NCBI GenBank assembly: GCA_964035545.1
Contig: OZ037769.1
Span: forward strand, 10,021,429-10,085,428
DNA: 64,000 nucleotides
Origin: Bugula neritina
Taxonomy: Eukaryota; Bryozoa; Gymnolaemata; Cheilostomatida; Bugulidae
Direction: 5' to 3'
Shown here: positions 13,533-63,167 of the stretch, piece after piece
Layout of the letters: each line of letters begins with the position of its first letter
How positions within the stretch are numbered: the stretch's first letter is position 1
The notes under the pieces: model-generated
What the model was told of the DNA's origin: nothing
The model's input: only the letters and a program-made list of their open reading frames with translations
Database searches by the model: none
Translations under genes and position numbers: made by a program

Positions 13533-13711
13533 CTATATACACAAAACGTCTTTAATCAACTTTTGGATATTAAAACTATGAGTATATTCTTATGCAAGCA
13601 ACCTTATGCAATATATCAGCATATATAAACAAACTAAATAAATTTTTATTAGTGTATTGATGTGTTTTTGTAGAGATTAGAATACTGAATATTCCATTGA
13701 AAAATTAAACC

Positions 13712-50732
<37,021 letters not shown>

Positions 50733-50921
50733 AATTGGCAGGAGAATGAATAATATGGATTTCTTTATGTAGTATAACTATACAACTGTTCCTTGTGCAT
50801 AACTATCTTGTAGAAGTATGCTAAGTATGCTGAGCTTTAACTTATTGACAATTGCAATGACTTGGGACATTATATTATGCAAAGAATCTTGTCAGCGTTT
50901 TATAAGAACGTACAATAGTGA

Positions 50922-50944
50922 AATAAAGTTTTATTCCTAATAAA
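50922..50944 (+). terminator. DPP6/DPP10: DPP gene polyadenylation signals
   Basis: AATAAA at 50922-50927 and again at 50939-50944, 190-210 bp after the stop codon, each followed by T/GT-rich DNA. Confidence 0.7.
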
Positions 50945-51214
50945 GGTTTTTCAGATATGCATAACTATTATAAACTTATTTGCATATAATTATTCAAAGC
51001 TGTAGTACTTTCTACTGTAAGCGGTCATACTTATTCACTGTAAAATCATGTTGTTTTATATGTATGTATTAGATGTTGGCTACATGAATTCTTACTGGTA
51101 GTATTACACTGCATACTTTTTGTTAATTTTGAAAAGATTTTTTAGCTGCATATTTTGTAAATAAAATATTTTTATAATTAGTAATATCTAACTTAGTTCT
51201 ATATGTTTATGCGT

Positions 51215-51282
51215 ATATATATGTGTGCATATGTGTGCATATGTGTGCATATGTGTGCATATGTGTGCATATGCATGTGCGT

Positions 51283-51374
<92 letters not shown>

Positions 51375-51446
51375 ATGTGTACCCATGTGTGTATATGTGT
51401 GTATGGGTGCGCATATGTGTGCATATATGTGTGCATGTGTGTGTGT
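51215..51446 (+). repeat. (TG)n compound microsatellite
   Basis: GTGCATAT units flank about 80 bp of pure TG. Cys/Val or Thr/His open frames on both strands are artefacts. Confidence 0.97.
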
Positions 51447-52197
51447 AAACCTATTTTGGGTCTACTAGTTAGGACTTCTAATTTTATCTTATCCCTTACA
51501 ATTTTACCAATTAGTGTAACATCTTCAATAAAATTATAGGTGCATACCATTTTCTTAGACCCCTAGTCAAGGATATACTTCAACATGGCATAATATATTT
51601 CAACAATGATACTGAAGAAGCCTTTCAAAAACTGCTCATATAAATTGCACTAAATGTTGTTTGTCCAATCACTGCGTTTCCATGGCTTCCATTATGCGAA
51701 TGGATGCTCATCTGGATGAATTTGTAGTTTGAATGAACTTATGGCTGTGGTTTATTTCGGTGCAACTGTTTCCAAATATCAAGTGAAAAATTTATACACA
51801 TTATAAGAAACTTGGAAACGCAGTGATTATGCTGAACAGTGATTGGAACTTGGAACACTTGTACACTACACTACACAATATAATTATAGAGTTATTTCCT
51901 CGATATGTCGATTATACCAACAATGCGCGTGCGTAACAACGTGTGAAGCCTTACGTATCCATCTGTAGACGTCATTTTCAACTTTATATGGAACTACTGT
52001 TGCAGTCAGAGGACATTCAGTTTCAGTTTACACGCAACACTCACCTAGAGTTAGTAATAGTTATACGCAGTTAGAGTTTCACTCATTCATTGACCAATCT
52101 CAATCTGATTCGACCTCGCATTGTTTCCCAACTCTCAATGTTCTCCTAGTGCTAAAATTTAGAGCTGTTTAATCTAATTTAAATTACCATAACGGTG

Positions 52198-52400
52198 GAT
52201 TACTCATACTCATAGTCATTACTCTTACTCTTAGTCTTAGACTTACAGTTACACTTGCAATTGCACTTACTCAGTTACTGTTAGCCATTAGGCATAGTCA
52301 TAGCGTTACACTTGACTTAGTCTTACAGTTACACGTACTGTTTGAATTTAGAGTTCAAGCCTTAGAGTTAGACTTCCTTTTAGTCTTACTCTTAGAGTAA
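52198..52400 (+). repeat. Low-complexity ACTTAGTCTTAC region upstream of derlin
   Basis: Irregular short units such as ACTCTTAGTCTTAGACTTAC and CAGTTACAC recur over about 200 bp. Confidence 0.6.
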
Positions 52401-52882
52401 GAGTTACTGTTGGTGATCGAATTTGCCTTTGCAGTTTTAGTTTGCAGCTGTACATCCACTTCAAACCCACAAACCTTAGTCAAAGTGCAGCTATCATTCT
52501 CATTGACTCTAATTATAAACTTAAAAGTCATTGTGATTGTAGCCTAGTCCAAGGAGTAGATAAAATCCTTAACTTTTGGTAGTAATATTGACAACATTAC
52601 TATTAGTATTTGACTCATTCACCATTAGGATTAGCAATTTATTATTGCTAAAAATCTTATTTTGAAATGAGCAAGAGTTGAAATAAACGTGCTATAGTGT
52701 ATTACTATAAGTTATACTTATAATACAACTATCTTATTCTCCTACCGAGGATTAGTATAGAGGAATAAAACTAATAAATATCGCAGTCTGAGTGAGTACG
52801 ACTAATCACTAATCTAATGTTGATCAAATTAAATCAAGTTGACTGAAGCGCAATCATTATCGTGACTGATTAATAAATTATT

Positions 52883-55800
52883 ATGGCATACCAGAGCTTT
52901 CAGCAAGAATATTTTTTGATACCTCCCATCACTAGAGCATACACAACGTCATGTGTGTTGACAACACTTGCAGTGGTAAGTAAGCTTAATTTCATATTTG
53001 ACTGAATTTTTCTCATTTGATCTTTTACAATGACAATAGCAATTAAATATTTATTTGTTATTATTATTAACGTGGCTTTGCAGGATTTTGATAATCCCAA
53101 AGTTTATACACCCAGCATTATTGTGATTGCTTACCAGTAGACCCTAAGACCATTAAGTAGAGTATGTAGCATTGCTATTAAAACAATAAAAAACTTATGG
53201 AATAAGTTTGATCATTTGTTTTATTTGGAGCAACATTTTTGGTACCTTCAAAAAGCTGTTTTTGTAATTTTCTATAACCATGATTAGTTTAAATCAAGCC
53301 ACTCGAACCAGGCCAAGATTATCTTGGTCAGGCTACAGAGTAGCCTTTTTAGTAAAACCATTTGAATATTTCATGGTGAAAAACAATTATTTTTAGTTTT
53401 TGTTGTAGCAACTGGACTTAGTTACTCCTTTCCAACTGTACTTTAACCCTGCGCAGATTCTCAAAGGGCAGGTAGGTGGTAATGGTTTAAATTATTAGTA
53501 ATCATTCATATAGCAAAGTTGTTACTCTTTCAATGGTTTAACCTTTTTGATCTGTTGTATATATAGCCGCAAAGAAATTGTTCAATTTGTGTGACTACTG
53601 TTATGACTGTTTTTAAGTTTCTCAATAATTGCCATTCTGTTGCACACAGTTGCTGTATTAAAACAAGATTACTTTAAATGTGAGTTATACTTAAATGTTA
53701 TAATTTAGCTGTTAAGTTGGTTTTATTTGAGTGCTAAATATTAAATCAATACGAAAAAAATATTGTTGCCTTATTTTAAGTTAGTTTTGTCACAAATTTG
53801 AAATTTGAAATTTATAACTTTATAAAATTTATTATGTTGGATCTATAAACGTATTGGTGTTTCTTTTTTTCCCCTTTAGTTATGGCGAATCTTTACAAAC
53901 TTCATGTTTTTTGGAACGTTTGGATTCAATTTTCTGTTCAACATGATATTCACATACCGGTATTGCCGCATGCTGGAGGAGGGCTCGTTTAGAGGACGTA
54001 CAGCTGATTTCTTCTTCATGTTCTTGTTTGGTGGCACACTGATGTCCGTATCCTTGAGATTCTGGCATCATTTTCCAACTATCATAATATTTTATGGATA
54101 CTGAGTAGTAGGCTGCTTGTAAACATTGTCTCTTTATATGTTGAACATTAAACATGTACAAGCAAAATGGGCTATTAAAGTTATAATATCCTTTACCGTA
54201 TTGAACTTGTTTACCTGTGGACAAATTCTACACTACCGTGATGGTAAAGCATTTCCTACAACCTTAACATCCAAGTTTATTTACCTAACCCAATTTATGT
54301 CTTCACATAATTAAGGCATTGAGTTATTATTTAAAATTAAAATTATTTTTGTAATTTAGTGTATTTGAAGTTTATTTTCTTTGAAAGTGTTGCTGTAACA
54401 CACACATTTTAAAGCATCTTATTGCACACCTTGCAATTTTAAACATTGCTTTAGTTTGCCAATTATTGTGCCATGTAATATCTAGCACCTAGTAGCGTTG
54501 CGGCCACTAACTCACTTTTATTTCTTTGACTAGCAGTACAGCACTCCTTTTAAATTCCTTACAGTTTCCATTTCCAGATTGTTGCAGTATTTGTACATTT
54601 AGCCTTTCTAGGTCAGGCGTTTACAATGATGTTGGTGTATATTTGGAGCAGGAGAAATCCTTACATTAGGATGAATTTCTTTGGCCTACTAAATTTTCAG
54701 GTATTCCCAAAAATCCACTTACACCTATTTAAACCGTGTATTTTATATTTACTCACCGCTTACTTGCTTGCCAAGCTAATTTTAGTTATCAAATGAATGC
54801 AGGTATTCTCCATAGGCCTGATTTTCAGTTAATCAAGTTGTGCTATGATTCAGGATAGGCTTCATGTTAAAGTTCTGCTGGTGCAATGACTGCCACTGCA
54901 CAACTAGTCATTCATTTTCTGCTGTGCAATAAATCTACTATTTAAAACCCAGCTCTGGATAATAGTGAAGTGGTTTGTATGGTATTTATTTACTGTTGAC
55001 AGGCGCCGTACCTGCCCTGGGTTCTTCTGGCATTCTCAGTTATATTTGGAAATGCAATAATTGTAGACGCAATGGGTAAGCTTGCTATATTTTATTGTTG
55101 TATGTACTGGTCATTTGTTATCACTAAATTTACAATTTAAAAGTTGTCCATCTTTGTAAAATCTTTTTTTGTCGTTTATCTGATAGCTAAATCATAAATA
55201 ATATTTTAAACTTGTTTTTAAAATTGAAAAATTGCACAAATGTAGGATTTTTATCAAACAAACGTCATAGTTTGTATTTACTCAAACCATAGGCATTATA
55301 TTCTATGAAATGAAAATGCTGTTTACAATTTTTGACATGGGCATAACTTTTGAACCAATTGTATTTTCACAAATTATAGACTGGCTTTAGTGTGTGAAAT
55401 ATGAAAATAAAAGTCATGCTTCAATCAATATATTATAGTTCAATAAAACTTTCAAGAAAATGATGATAATTAATAGTTTAGTAACTTTGCAACTGCTATT
55501 CTACTTCATGTTGTTGAGTTTATGGTTATACCTGTGAATGTTATACACTCTCAGGAGATGAAATTCTTCATACATGGACCTTTACTTAACTTATTTTGAT
55601 AAATTATTACATTAATTTATTTTATTATTTTAATCCTATCATCTCAGTTGTAGCCAAAAACTCGCTAAACCTAAGTTCCTGTGGGTAGTTAGTACTGCTC
55701 TTGTGTTGCATATTTCTTCTGAAAAGATGGTTTTATATTTGTAGGTATAGCTATTGGACACATTTACTATTTCTTAGAAGATGTATATCCTAACCAGCAT

Positions 55801-56416
55801 AACGGCCATAGGTTATTAAAAACTCCTTCATTTATGTAAGTTATAGTCATGTGATTATATAGCTGACAGTATAGCCATGCAGGCAAAACTTGGTGCAGTT
55901 TCACCTCTGAATGTAGTGGATATCACTAAAATATTGCCGGATATAAAACTGTGTCTGGTTCCATCATAATACTACTGGCTTTCATTCCTACAGTCAAGGA
56001 GTTCCACTTGTAACCTCTATTATATTACTTTATTGTGAAGCTGCTAAATAAAAACTATCCTAGCAGTGGATATGGAATAAGAGAGACCATAATATAGTGA
56101 TACACACGCTGTTGTTAGTTGTCATGAATCATAGCTATTTTGAATGAAATTTCTTTACTTATGATGGTTGAAGGTCTCCAACCACACTTGCTTCTTGACT
56201 GCAATGTCAGCATATTTTACAATCTGCGTAATTTTTTTCTATTTGTGTCTGTGCTTGAAGTATGTTGCTGTTGCAAGTGGTAAATTGTATTGTAGTAAAT
56301 ATATACTGGAGCCACACAATATAGAAGATCCAAACTATGAGCCACTGCCAGAAGATCGGCCTGGTGGGTATGCATGGGGACAGCAGCCCCAGGGGCCAGG
56401 GGGTGAAGAGAATTAA
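52883..56416 (+). CDS. DERL2: Derlin-2-like ERAD channel subunit (7 exons)
   Basis: CDS exons: 52883-52975, 53409-53471, 53880-54047, 54578-54700, 55003-55075, 55745-55835, 56296-56416 (TAA); 243 residues, human Derlin-2 has 239. It begins [20 protein letters not shown] and keeps [17 protein letters not shown] with the derlin WR motif, [45 protein letters not shown] and [19 protein letters not shown]. Derlins are rhomboid-fold pseudoproteases of the ER membrane that move misfolded proteins to the HRD1/p97 machinery. The third exon uses an unusual GTATCC donor; the joined reading keeps exact length against human. The acceptor at 56296 is preferred over an in-frame upstream one near 56279 because it restores SFIKYILEP. 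The C-terminal p97-binding SHP box is degenerate (WGQQPQG). The product could also serve as the single derlin-2/3 orthologue. Confidence 0.95.
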
Positions 56417-56978
56417 CTTGTCCCTCCTGAACAATCTACAACTCGCTCCATCATTGAGTTCAGTTAGCAAGTCACTGCAGTGTATATTCCAACTCAATAC
56501 ACAATAATATAGATATCTCTGTTATCAATTACAGTATTATAATTTATAGCAAGTTATATAGATCTTGTGCTAAAGCAGAGAAAGCTATGGCAAGCTATAT
56601 GTTGGCTCAGATTTTTATGGGACCCACAAATTTTCGATTAATGAATTATGAATACAAGAAGAGGGCGTCTAACCAGTTAACTTGCCAGGTGCTCATTAGT
56701 GTGTAAAGGCTCACATATTCTTGCACAGCTTTCTTGGCTATATACCAGGAATTTGTCGGTATAGGTGACTATTACAGGTAAAATTTGTATATGTCTTTCC
56801 TAGCTACTGTAGTTATATTACCTGATATTGAGTTGAGAATGGCTGAAATATTTATTTAAAACGAATGCTGTTTCACATGTACAGCACAGAGTGACACAAA
56901 GTTGGTGTGCACTGCAAGTTCTCTGCTATTATTTTATGACCAGATGCAATTAATTTTTTCTTCAAAATTTATATACTG

Positions 56979-56984
56979 AATAAA
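56979..56984 (+). terminator. DERL2: Derlin polyadenylation signal
   Basis: AATAAA, 563 bp after the stop and about 120 bp before the stop codon of the convergent gene. Confidence 0.5.
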
Positions 56985-57025
56985 TAGATGATTTAAAAAT
57001 ATATTGTGTTTTCACTCATTTGAAT

Positions 57026-57078
57026 TATGGAACACAAGTTATTTGATAAATATGGAACACAAGTTATTTGATAAATAA
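57026..57078 (+). repeat. 26-bp tandem duplication between convergent genes
   Basis: TATGGAACACAAGTTATTTG plus ATAAA occurs twice in tandem, in the few bases that separate the derlin 3' end from the minus-strand gene. Confidence 0.85.
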
Positions 57079-57106
57079 ATGGGCGTGTGGCGACATCATA
57101 CAACAA

Positions 57107-60100
57107 CTAGTAGACAAACCCAAAGTTTCTTGTATGAAAAACCTTTCCTTGCTTGGCCAACTCTTTACGCTTTGCAACAAAAGTTTCCGATTGCCATTCA
57201 GGATGAACATCAAAGGTCATGGGCTTCCTAGGGATTGTGTTGAGGAAGAAAGTATCTCCCACAATTACTTTTGTCTTATAAGGGTAGTCAGCTATCCTTG
57301 GCTCCTTGCACTTTACTGTGTATGGTAGACGCTCTGTTGTTTTTCTAAAATGCATTCCAATCACTTAATAGAATGAGCAACTGCATTTATAATATGTTTA
57401 ATGCTTCCATCCCCTCTATAAAATAAGAGAGTATGAATACTACTTCTTACTTGAGATTAAGAGGGTCTCCTGGTATTTCAGCAAGCCACCCATATTTGTC
57501 CAGTTGACTAAAGTAAGTGGTGTGCTCAATGTCTGTTGGGGTTGGGGAACGTAAATTCACAGGAGTTGGTGGTCTATCTAACTCTCCTTCCTCCGCTTCA
57601 CCCATCTCAAATTTACCAGGTGACTGGAAAATTCTGGGAGATGGCTTACTTGGTGACCGGAAAGCTAAAATGTAATACTAATATAATGCTGTTAATCATA
57701 TTTATTCTGTGAATTTCTTTTACAGTAAATGCATTCCGATTTAGTATAGGCCTACTCAAGTTTGTCTATTACATTTATCAAACTAAATTGTAAGCATTTT
57801 GAAATGTTTTGCTTACTTTGTGTGCTTTTGCATTTCACTTTGTACTTGTTGAGGGAATTAAAGCTTAGAACTAGAAAATCTAATTTTAAATAAAACTTTG
57901 AAGTGTTAAACAAAAAATAGTGATTAGTTATTGGAAATGGATATTTCAATTGTGGGTTATTTTGAAATTAGGCTTGGTGCAAACAATAAATAGAAGTTAC
58001 TTTATCACATAGGAGTAAACAAGCAGATATAATTTGTACAAGAGACACGCTGTGCAATCGGTGTTGAATCTAGGTTTATATCTCTGCAGTGGTGTTAACC
58101 TTGCACCTTCGCTTCAAAATATGTGGCAACTGATGATATACTATGCTGTAAATACTATCTTATGCATGTGCAAAATATTATAATACTGCAGATATTAGGC
58201 ATCAATATAAATAAGTTATACAAATTGAACTGGTACTGACATAATATACGATAGGTTACCATAGGTGCTAGACTAAGCTAGAGTATCAGCTGAACCACAA
58301 TATATTAATTGATTTATGCATTGAACTAAAATCTGAATCATCAAACAAACTGCTGGGAATAGCTAATTGATATGAAACTATACTGCTATAGTTGATGTTA
58401 CTAACCTAGTTGGGAAATCTGAGTATCTTCATTATTTGCAATATTTTCCTGCAAAGCTAGCGGTACAGGCGTGGTTATCTGTGTAACTTCTGTAGTCTGC
58501 GGCCTCACCCCTGCAGATCTCACAGGGCGAGTAGATGCAACTCTCGGTCTATTTAATGTGGCACTCTGAGCTCTAAAACTACCAGATAGTTTTTGAGCTG
58601 GAGTTGATGGTCGAGAAGACAACCTCCTTTCCACAGGAGTTGTGACGCCTTTAATTGAGAGCTTTGGAGTGGATATATTCGCACAGTCATGTTCAGCTTC
58701 TTCCAGGCTAAAATATTCATGAAGAGTTCCACATAGTTCATATATACAAATGTAAAGACATATACAACAAGTATAAGAGGTTTGCTTAGTTGAGGCTGAT
58801 AGCTACAGGTGTTGTGTGCTCCTGTGCATGTGTGTGTACAAGTATATGTGTGTGTACAAGTATATGTGTGTGTACAAGTATATATGTGTGTGTACAAGTA
58901 TATGTTTGCATGTAAATAGAAAGTAGTGTGTAAGTAATGTAGTTGATAAAAAATGGTATAAATATTTAGTGCCAAAATAATACATGTACTATTTTATAAG
59001 TTGACTATTTTTATCAGCATGACTATATATAGTATGTTTATCGAACAGCTATTAGTTCCATGCCACTGTAGTACTCATCAGGCACAACTGTTTTTCAAAG
59101 ATGTCCCATATGTAAATATGACATCATTTGAGGAGCCTACCTGGCTGAATGGTTCTATAAGCAGCTTGGAGTTGAGGGTTAAGGACGAATTTAGTTGGGG
59201 GTGTCAAGTTTGGAGTTATGTCCTCAACTCTAAACTTGAAAACCCCAAACTCCTTCACCCCCAACTTGGAGCTGCTTATAGTACAATTCTACTTCACTTT
59301 CACCCTTCAAACCACTTAATTGGCATCAGTCAACAATAGCATGAGTTGGTATGAAAAACCCAATATAATTCCTATATCACTATAGCAGTTTCCAACCTAG
59401 CAAACCGGTGCACAGTGACTTGTAGCAGTGAAGCACACTGTCAGATTTGCAGTGACGTCAGTCATCAACCACTGGTGATATTTCATGCAGCTTTCTACTC
59501 ATTGAACTAACTACAAATGTGTTTGGAATAACATAAACTTGGAATAAAACAGCATGGATTACCTTGGTGATGGTGCTATGAAAGGGCCATCTGGGTCAAC
59601 CACTCCAATAATAGTAGGCTGAGGCTGCCAACCATGGTGCCCCTTACTCATATGAGGAGTAGGTATGTGATTGTGGGCTTTAGTTGATGGTCTACTCTTT
59701 TCAAAAGTGAACTGTGGTGGAGGATTATACTGTTGTTGGGGCAGAGAAGGGGGCGGGGACCCAGTCAGCAACAGCTTTGGTACCTGGAAAAGTCAAGGAT
59801 AATATGCTTATCTAGTTAATTCATATACCAATATAGTACAAGTTGAAAGTAGATTCAATTGCACCCTTGAGCATTATGGGATAGGTACAAAAAGTTCTAT
59901 ATAGTGAAAAGTTCTAATTTTCTAAAGCACTTTCATAGGCTTACAAAAATCGCTATTACTAAAAATTTAATGGCTCAAAACAATATTGCTTAGGCTAAAC
60001 TCATTTGAATCACTTTTTAGACTATAGACTATAAGCCGTTATCAATTAAAATATTTAGGTATACTAAACATACGGCATATAACTCAAGTTTTAATTGGAT

Positions 60101-62268
60101 AATTCAGAAAACAAATCTTTCTTTATCTCTTCTACAAAAATAAGTTGTCAATTTTTTGAATAAGAAGTATATTAGCAATACAGGTTAGAATAATATATAA
60201 AAAATATATAAAAAATAACATTACAGTCACAGCTACAGTGACTTTTATACAGAATAATTTATGCTGCTCAACAACAATAACAATAATAATAATTTTGCAC
60301 TATGCACTTCAGAGCTTAGTTTTATAACTATAAAAATTATTTACTAGAATAAGAGATTTGGGAATTATATAGCATTCTATTTATAATGGTTTATCTTGGT
60401 TTCTGCTGGTTCATTTCAAACAATGTTAAACCACAAAACTATAATAAATGGATCTGAAATCTATAAGGTGTCATTTTCAGGCTTTTCATATTTGCAGAAC
60501 TATCGTAAAATCTGTTAGCCACCAAGCAAGAGCAACAACCTTATATACCACTCTGTTTGTAAGTGAAATAATATACCGGAGTTTTGGATACAGAGGCTTT
60601 GGAACTTCTAGACCTAGGAGTACTTCTCAATGATACTTTACAGGCAGGGGGTGTTACAGACTTCACACCATTAGGATTTGTGTAATGTAACTGGCTTTCC
60701 CAATGCCGAAACAAGCATTCTTTATCTGTAGAAACAAAATTATCCACTTAACTATGCTGTGCTAACTTCATAAACAATATGCTGAGTGAGGGAAATCAAT
60801 GAAGTGTTGAATATACAGCAGCAAGTGGTTTGTGGACTGCTTACATCATGTATACATTGTCTGTACATAGCAACAGTTAGATTAAACTTTAAATGTTACT
60901 TCCTGTGTGTTGTACACACGTAAGCTTAGATGCAAATAAAGATGATTTCAGTAGCCTATATTTATAAGTCTAAGGTAGCTTGCATGCCCACAACTGTACA
61001 GCATACTATATACTTACGTGGTAGTATATTATTACTTACTAAATACTTACAGAGTCATATATTATCTACAACTTTCAGCATACTGAAACATTGTGGGTGC
61101 ACAAAGCATACAATTAAAATAACTCAACTATTCTGCTTACCTGAGACAGCTGGTTTACAAAGTAAACATTGCTAAACTGATTGACACTGAACCGATTACT
61201 AGATATATCAAGTTTAATGCCTCTTAGACATAATTTTTAGCCAGTCCCTGTTTTAACCTGTCAATTCTGATTTGAGGTCAAACTTTTTCAACTCTATGCA
61301 CATTTGCTCTTTATAATTTTTTTAGTAGGAACAGACTAGAAATAGATAGAGCATACATGCAATCAGAATTAAAAGTTAAAGAGTTACATAGCCAAAGCGG
61401 AAAAGAAATTATTGCAACTTTTTTCCAAAAGAGAGTTTCAGTTCTTCTTAATAGTAAATTATTTACTCTAAAACCAAAATTTCAGCTAAAAGCATGTGAT
61501 GGCACTAATGCTGACATCTATGTAATGTAATTTACTCAGATGTGTAGTCAAATGAAACGTAGACCATAAATAAGTAGTAGGTACTCATAAGTCACACACA
61601 GACCTACTGTATTGGCTAGCACAGAAAGTCCAATATAGGTGCAGTTACAGCTGGAATAAATGCTTGTCAATTGTATAAGTAAAACTCTAGAGTCTAGAAG
61701 TACAGTTACTGACAACTTGAGTCATTAACCATAGTAATCAATGCGTGGTAAACAGTGTTTAATTTTTATCTGTACACAATTTATAACTCATAATCTACAC
61801 CCAATACATGACATTATCAATAAGGACACACTACATTTATATGATAGCCATATTATATGCTGTGAAAGTTAACATATATAAAATACCAGTTAACATACCC
61901 ACTATACTAGTTTACTTTATATTCTTACCTTACTGATTATATATGCCTCAACTATACATGCCTATACTATTTGCTCATTATAATGTGGTTATAATGAGCT
62001 TTTCCTACAAATACAACTACATAATATTATGATATATAAAGTTCCATCATATAATATACTAGTATTTAATGAACCTGCTAGAATTCTTCACCATACAGTT
62101 ACATGCCTCTATAATTTATATCCATTATCTACTATCTATCAGAAAGTATGATGAAAAGCACAGCTTACCATATCCATGTTTTGCTCTAGGATTTTCATAC
62201 ACGTTCACTTGTGATGGGTACCAGCCGTAGGTAGACTCTTTTTGCACATTGTTTCTTATCAGAACCAT
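57107..62268 (-). CDS. Unrecognised Pro/Ser/Thr-rich protein, 6 exons, 407 residues
   Basis: Exons in transcript order: 62268-62169, 60725-60577, 59783-59563, 58707-58406, 57664-57451, 57344-57107 (TAG). Phases 1, 0, 2, 1, 2 agree throughout, with good donors (GTAAGC, GTAATC, GTTAGT, GTAAGA) and one weaker GTATAT. The protein begins MVLIRNNVQKESTYGWYPSQ. The middle is low complexity (SPPPSLPQQQYNPPPQF, SRPSTPAQK, RPPTPVNLRSPTPT) and probably disordered. The last 110 residues look folded: YFSQLDKYGWLAEIPGDP, then PYTVKCKEPRIADYPYKTKV, DTFFLNTIPRKP and HTRNFGFVY at the end. I see no signal peptide, membrane segment or catalytic motif. Short aromatic-Pro motifs of this style occur in axonemal microtubule-associated proteins, but that is only a thought. 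The gene is convergent with derlin. Confidence 0.75.
58818..58906 (+). repeat. TGTGTGTACAAGTATATG tandem repeat
   Basis: Four units of about 20 bp in an intron of the minus-strand gene, 110 bp beyond the exon ending at 58707. Confidence 0.9.
59156..59280. repeat. Multi-arm fold-back sequence
   Basis: TATAAGCAGCT (59156-59166) pairs with AGCTGCTTATA (59270-59280). GTTGGGGGTG (59194-59203) pairs with CACCCCCAAC (59256-59265). CAAGTTTGGAGTT pairs with AACTCTAAACTTG at the tip. The pairing is imperfect overall. It may be a degraded MITE in the intron of the minus-strand gene. Confidence 0.7.
60202..60250 (+). repeat. Short dispersed repeat, copy 1
   Basis: ATATAAAAAATAACATTACA plus GTCACAGCTACAGTGAC is shared almost exactly with 63373-63413. 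The last part is a small palindrome (GTCAC...GTGAC). Confidence 0.8.
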
Positions 62269-63134
62269 TTCAACTCAAGAATAGTTGTCGAATTAAAATA
62301 AGATATTAGGACTACAAATAAAATTGAGGTCTAATTACATTAATGTTTTTGCAAAACAAGGTTTCAACTAATTTTCATACAGCTTTTATTTTATAAAATC
62401 ACAATTTGAACTATAATCTAAAACTATAATTATACAATTATATATTAGATATTCATATAATCAAACAAGTTCTTCAAAAACACAGCTTGCATGTATGTTT
62501 TCAATTTATATTAAACTTTGCTTTAACAAGTCAATCAACAATTGTGTAGAAATAGGCTGCTTACCTTGTGCAATAGCCTACTTTTATCTGAATTCCATAG
62601 TGTGACAAAAAGTGAGATATATTTTAATTTGAATCTAACAGCCAAATCTAACCAAATTAGTTTTGTAATTTGTAGTGTATATGAGCTAGTATAAAATGTC
62701 CTAAGTGTATTTAGCCACGTTGCTAGGGACTACTTGTTTGCTTTGCACAGCTCTAATCAACTGTTATTGATAATAGAGTAATTGTTAAAGGAATAATGCA
62801 AGAGGATATTATTTTAAAAGACTTACTAAACATTCAAATATTGCTATAGAACTTAGTAGTAAGAATATCAATAGCTCCTTCTGACTGGCATTACTTTAGA
62901 ATGGTTAATTTCTGTTTAGCTTCATTCACACAAACAATCACACGCACAATATAATCTTTAAGAGCTGATATGGTTGTTTGTGTAGTTGTGAGAAATTGAA
63001 TAAGCAACATTACATAATTTACCTATAACATTGGAAAGATATTACACTATTATTAATGTATAGGCTACTTGTTTTATAGAAGTCTATGGTTTCAATAGAA
63101 TTTCATAACACTAAATATAAATTATATAAATATT

Positions 63135-63167
<33 letters not shown>

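Larger units (their letters stand above)
10242..13673. other. Long gene-free stretch, 3' flank of VAC14 to the DPP gene
   Basis: AT-rich DNA with no coding signal I can support on either strand. It should hold the VAC14 3' UTR and the promoter or leader exon of the DPP gene. A consensus-like donor with an acceptor-like AATACAG before it bounds 12362-12382, which could be a short untranslated leader exon. It is not open in the phase needed for coding. Confidence 0.6.
50960..52882. other. Intergenic DNA between the DPP and derlin genes
   Basis: No gene seen. It holds a large GT tract (51215-51446), a candidate CRE/UPRE-like GACGTCA near 51969 and a CCAAT near 52091 that may belong to the derlin promoter, and a low-complexity region of short CTTAGTCTTAC-like units (52198-52400). 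Confidence 0.6.

Noticed and set aside
13215-13581. Ile/Tyr-repeat open frames
   Set aside because: They are an artefact of the (AT)n tract.
51188-51550. Long open frames over the TG/CA tract (His/Thr or Cys/Val repeats)
   Set aside because: They are produced by a microsatellite on both strands and several frames and have no splice or start context.
53880-54224. Minus-strand 114-residue frame
   Set aside because: Shadow of derlin exon 53880-54047 on the opposite strand.
58553-58975. Minus-strand 140-residue frame with His/Tyr/Thr repeats
   Set aside because: Wrong frame over exon 58406-58707 plus an intronic TGTGTGTACAAG repeat.
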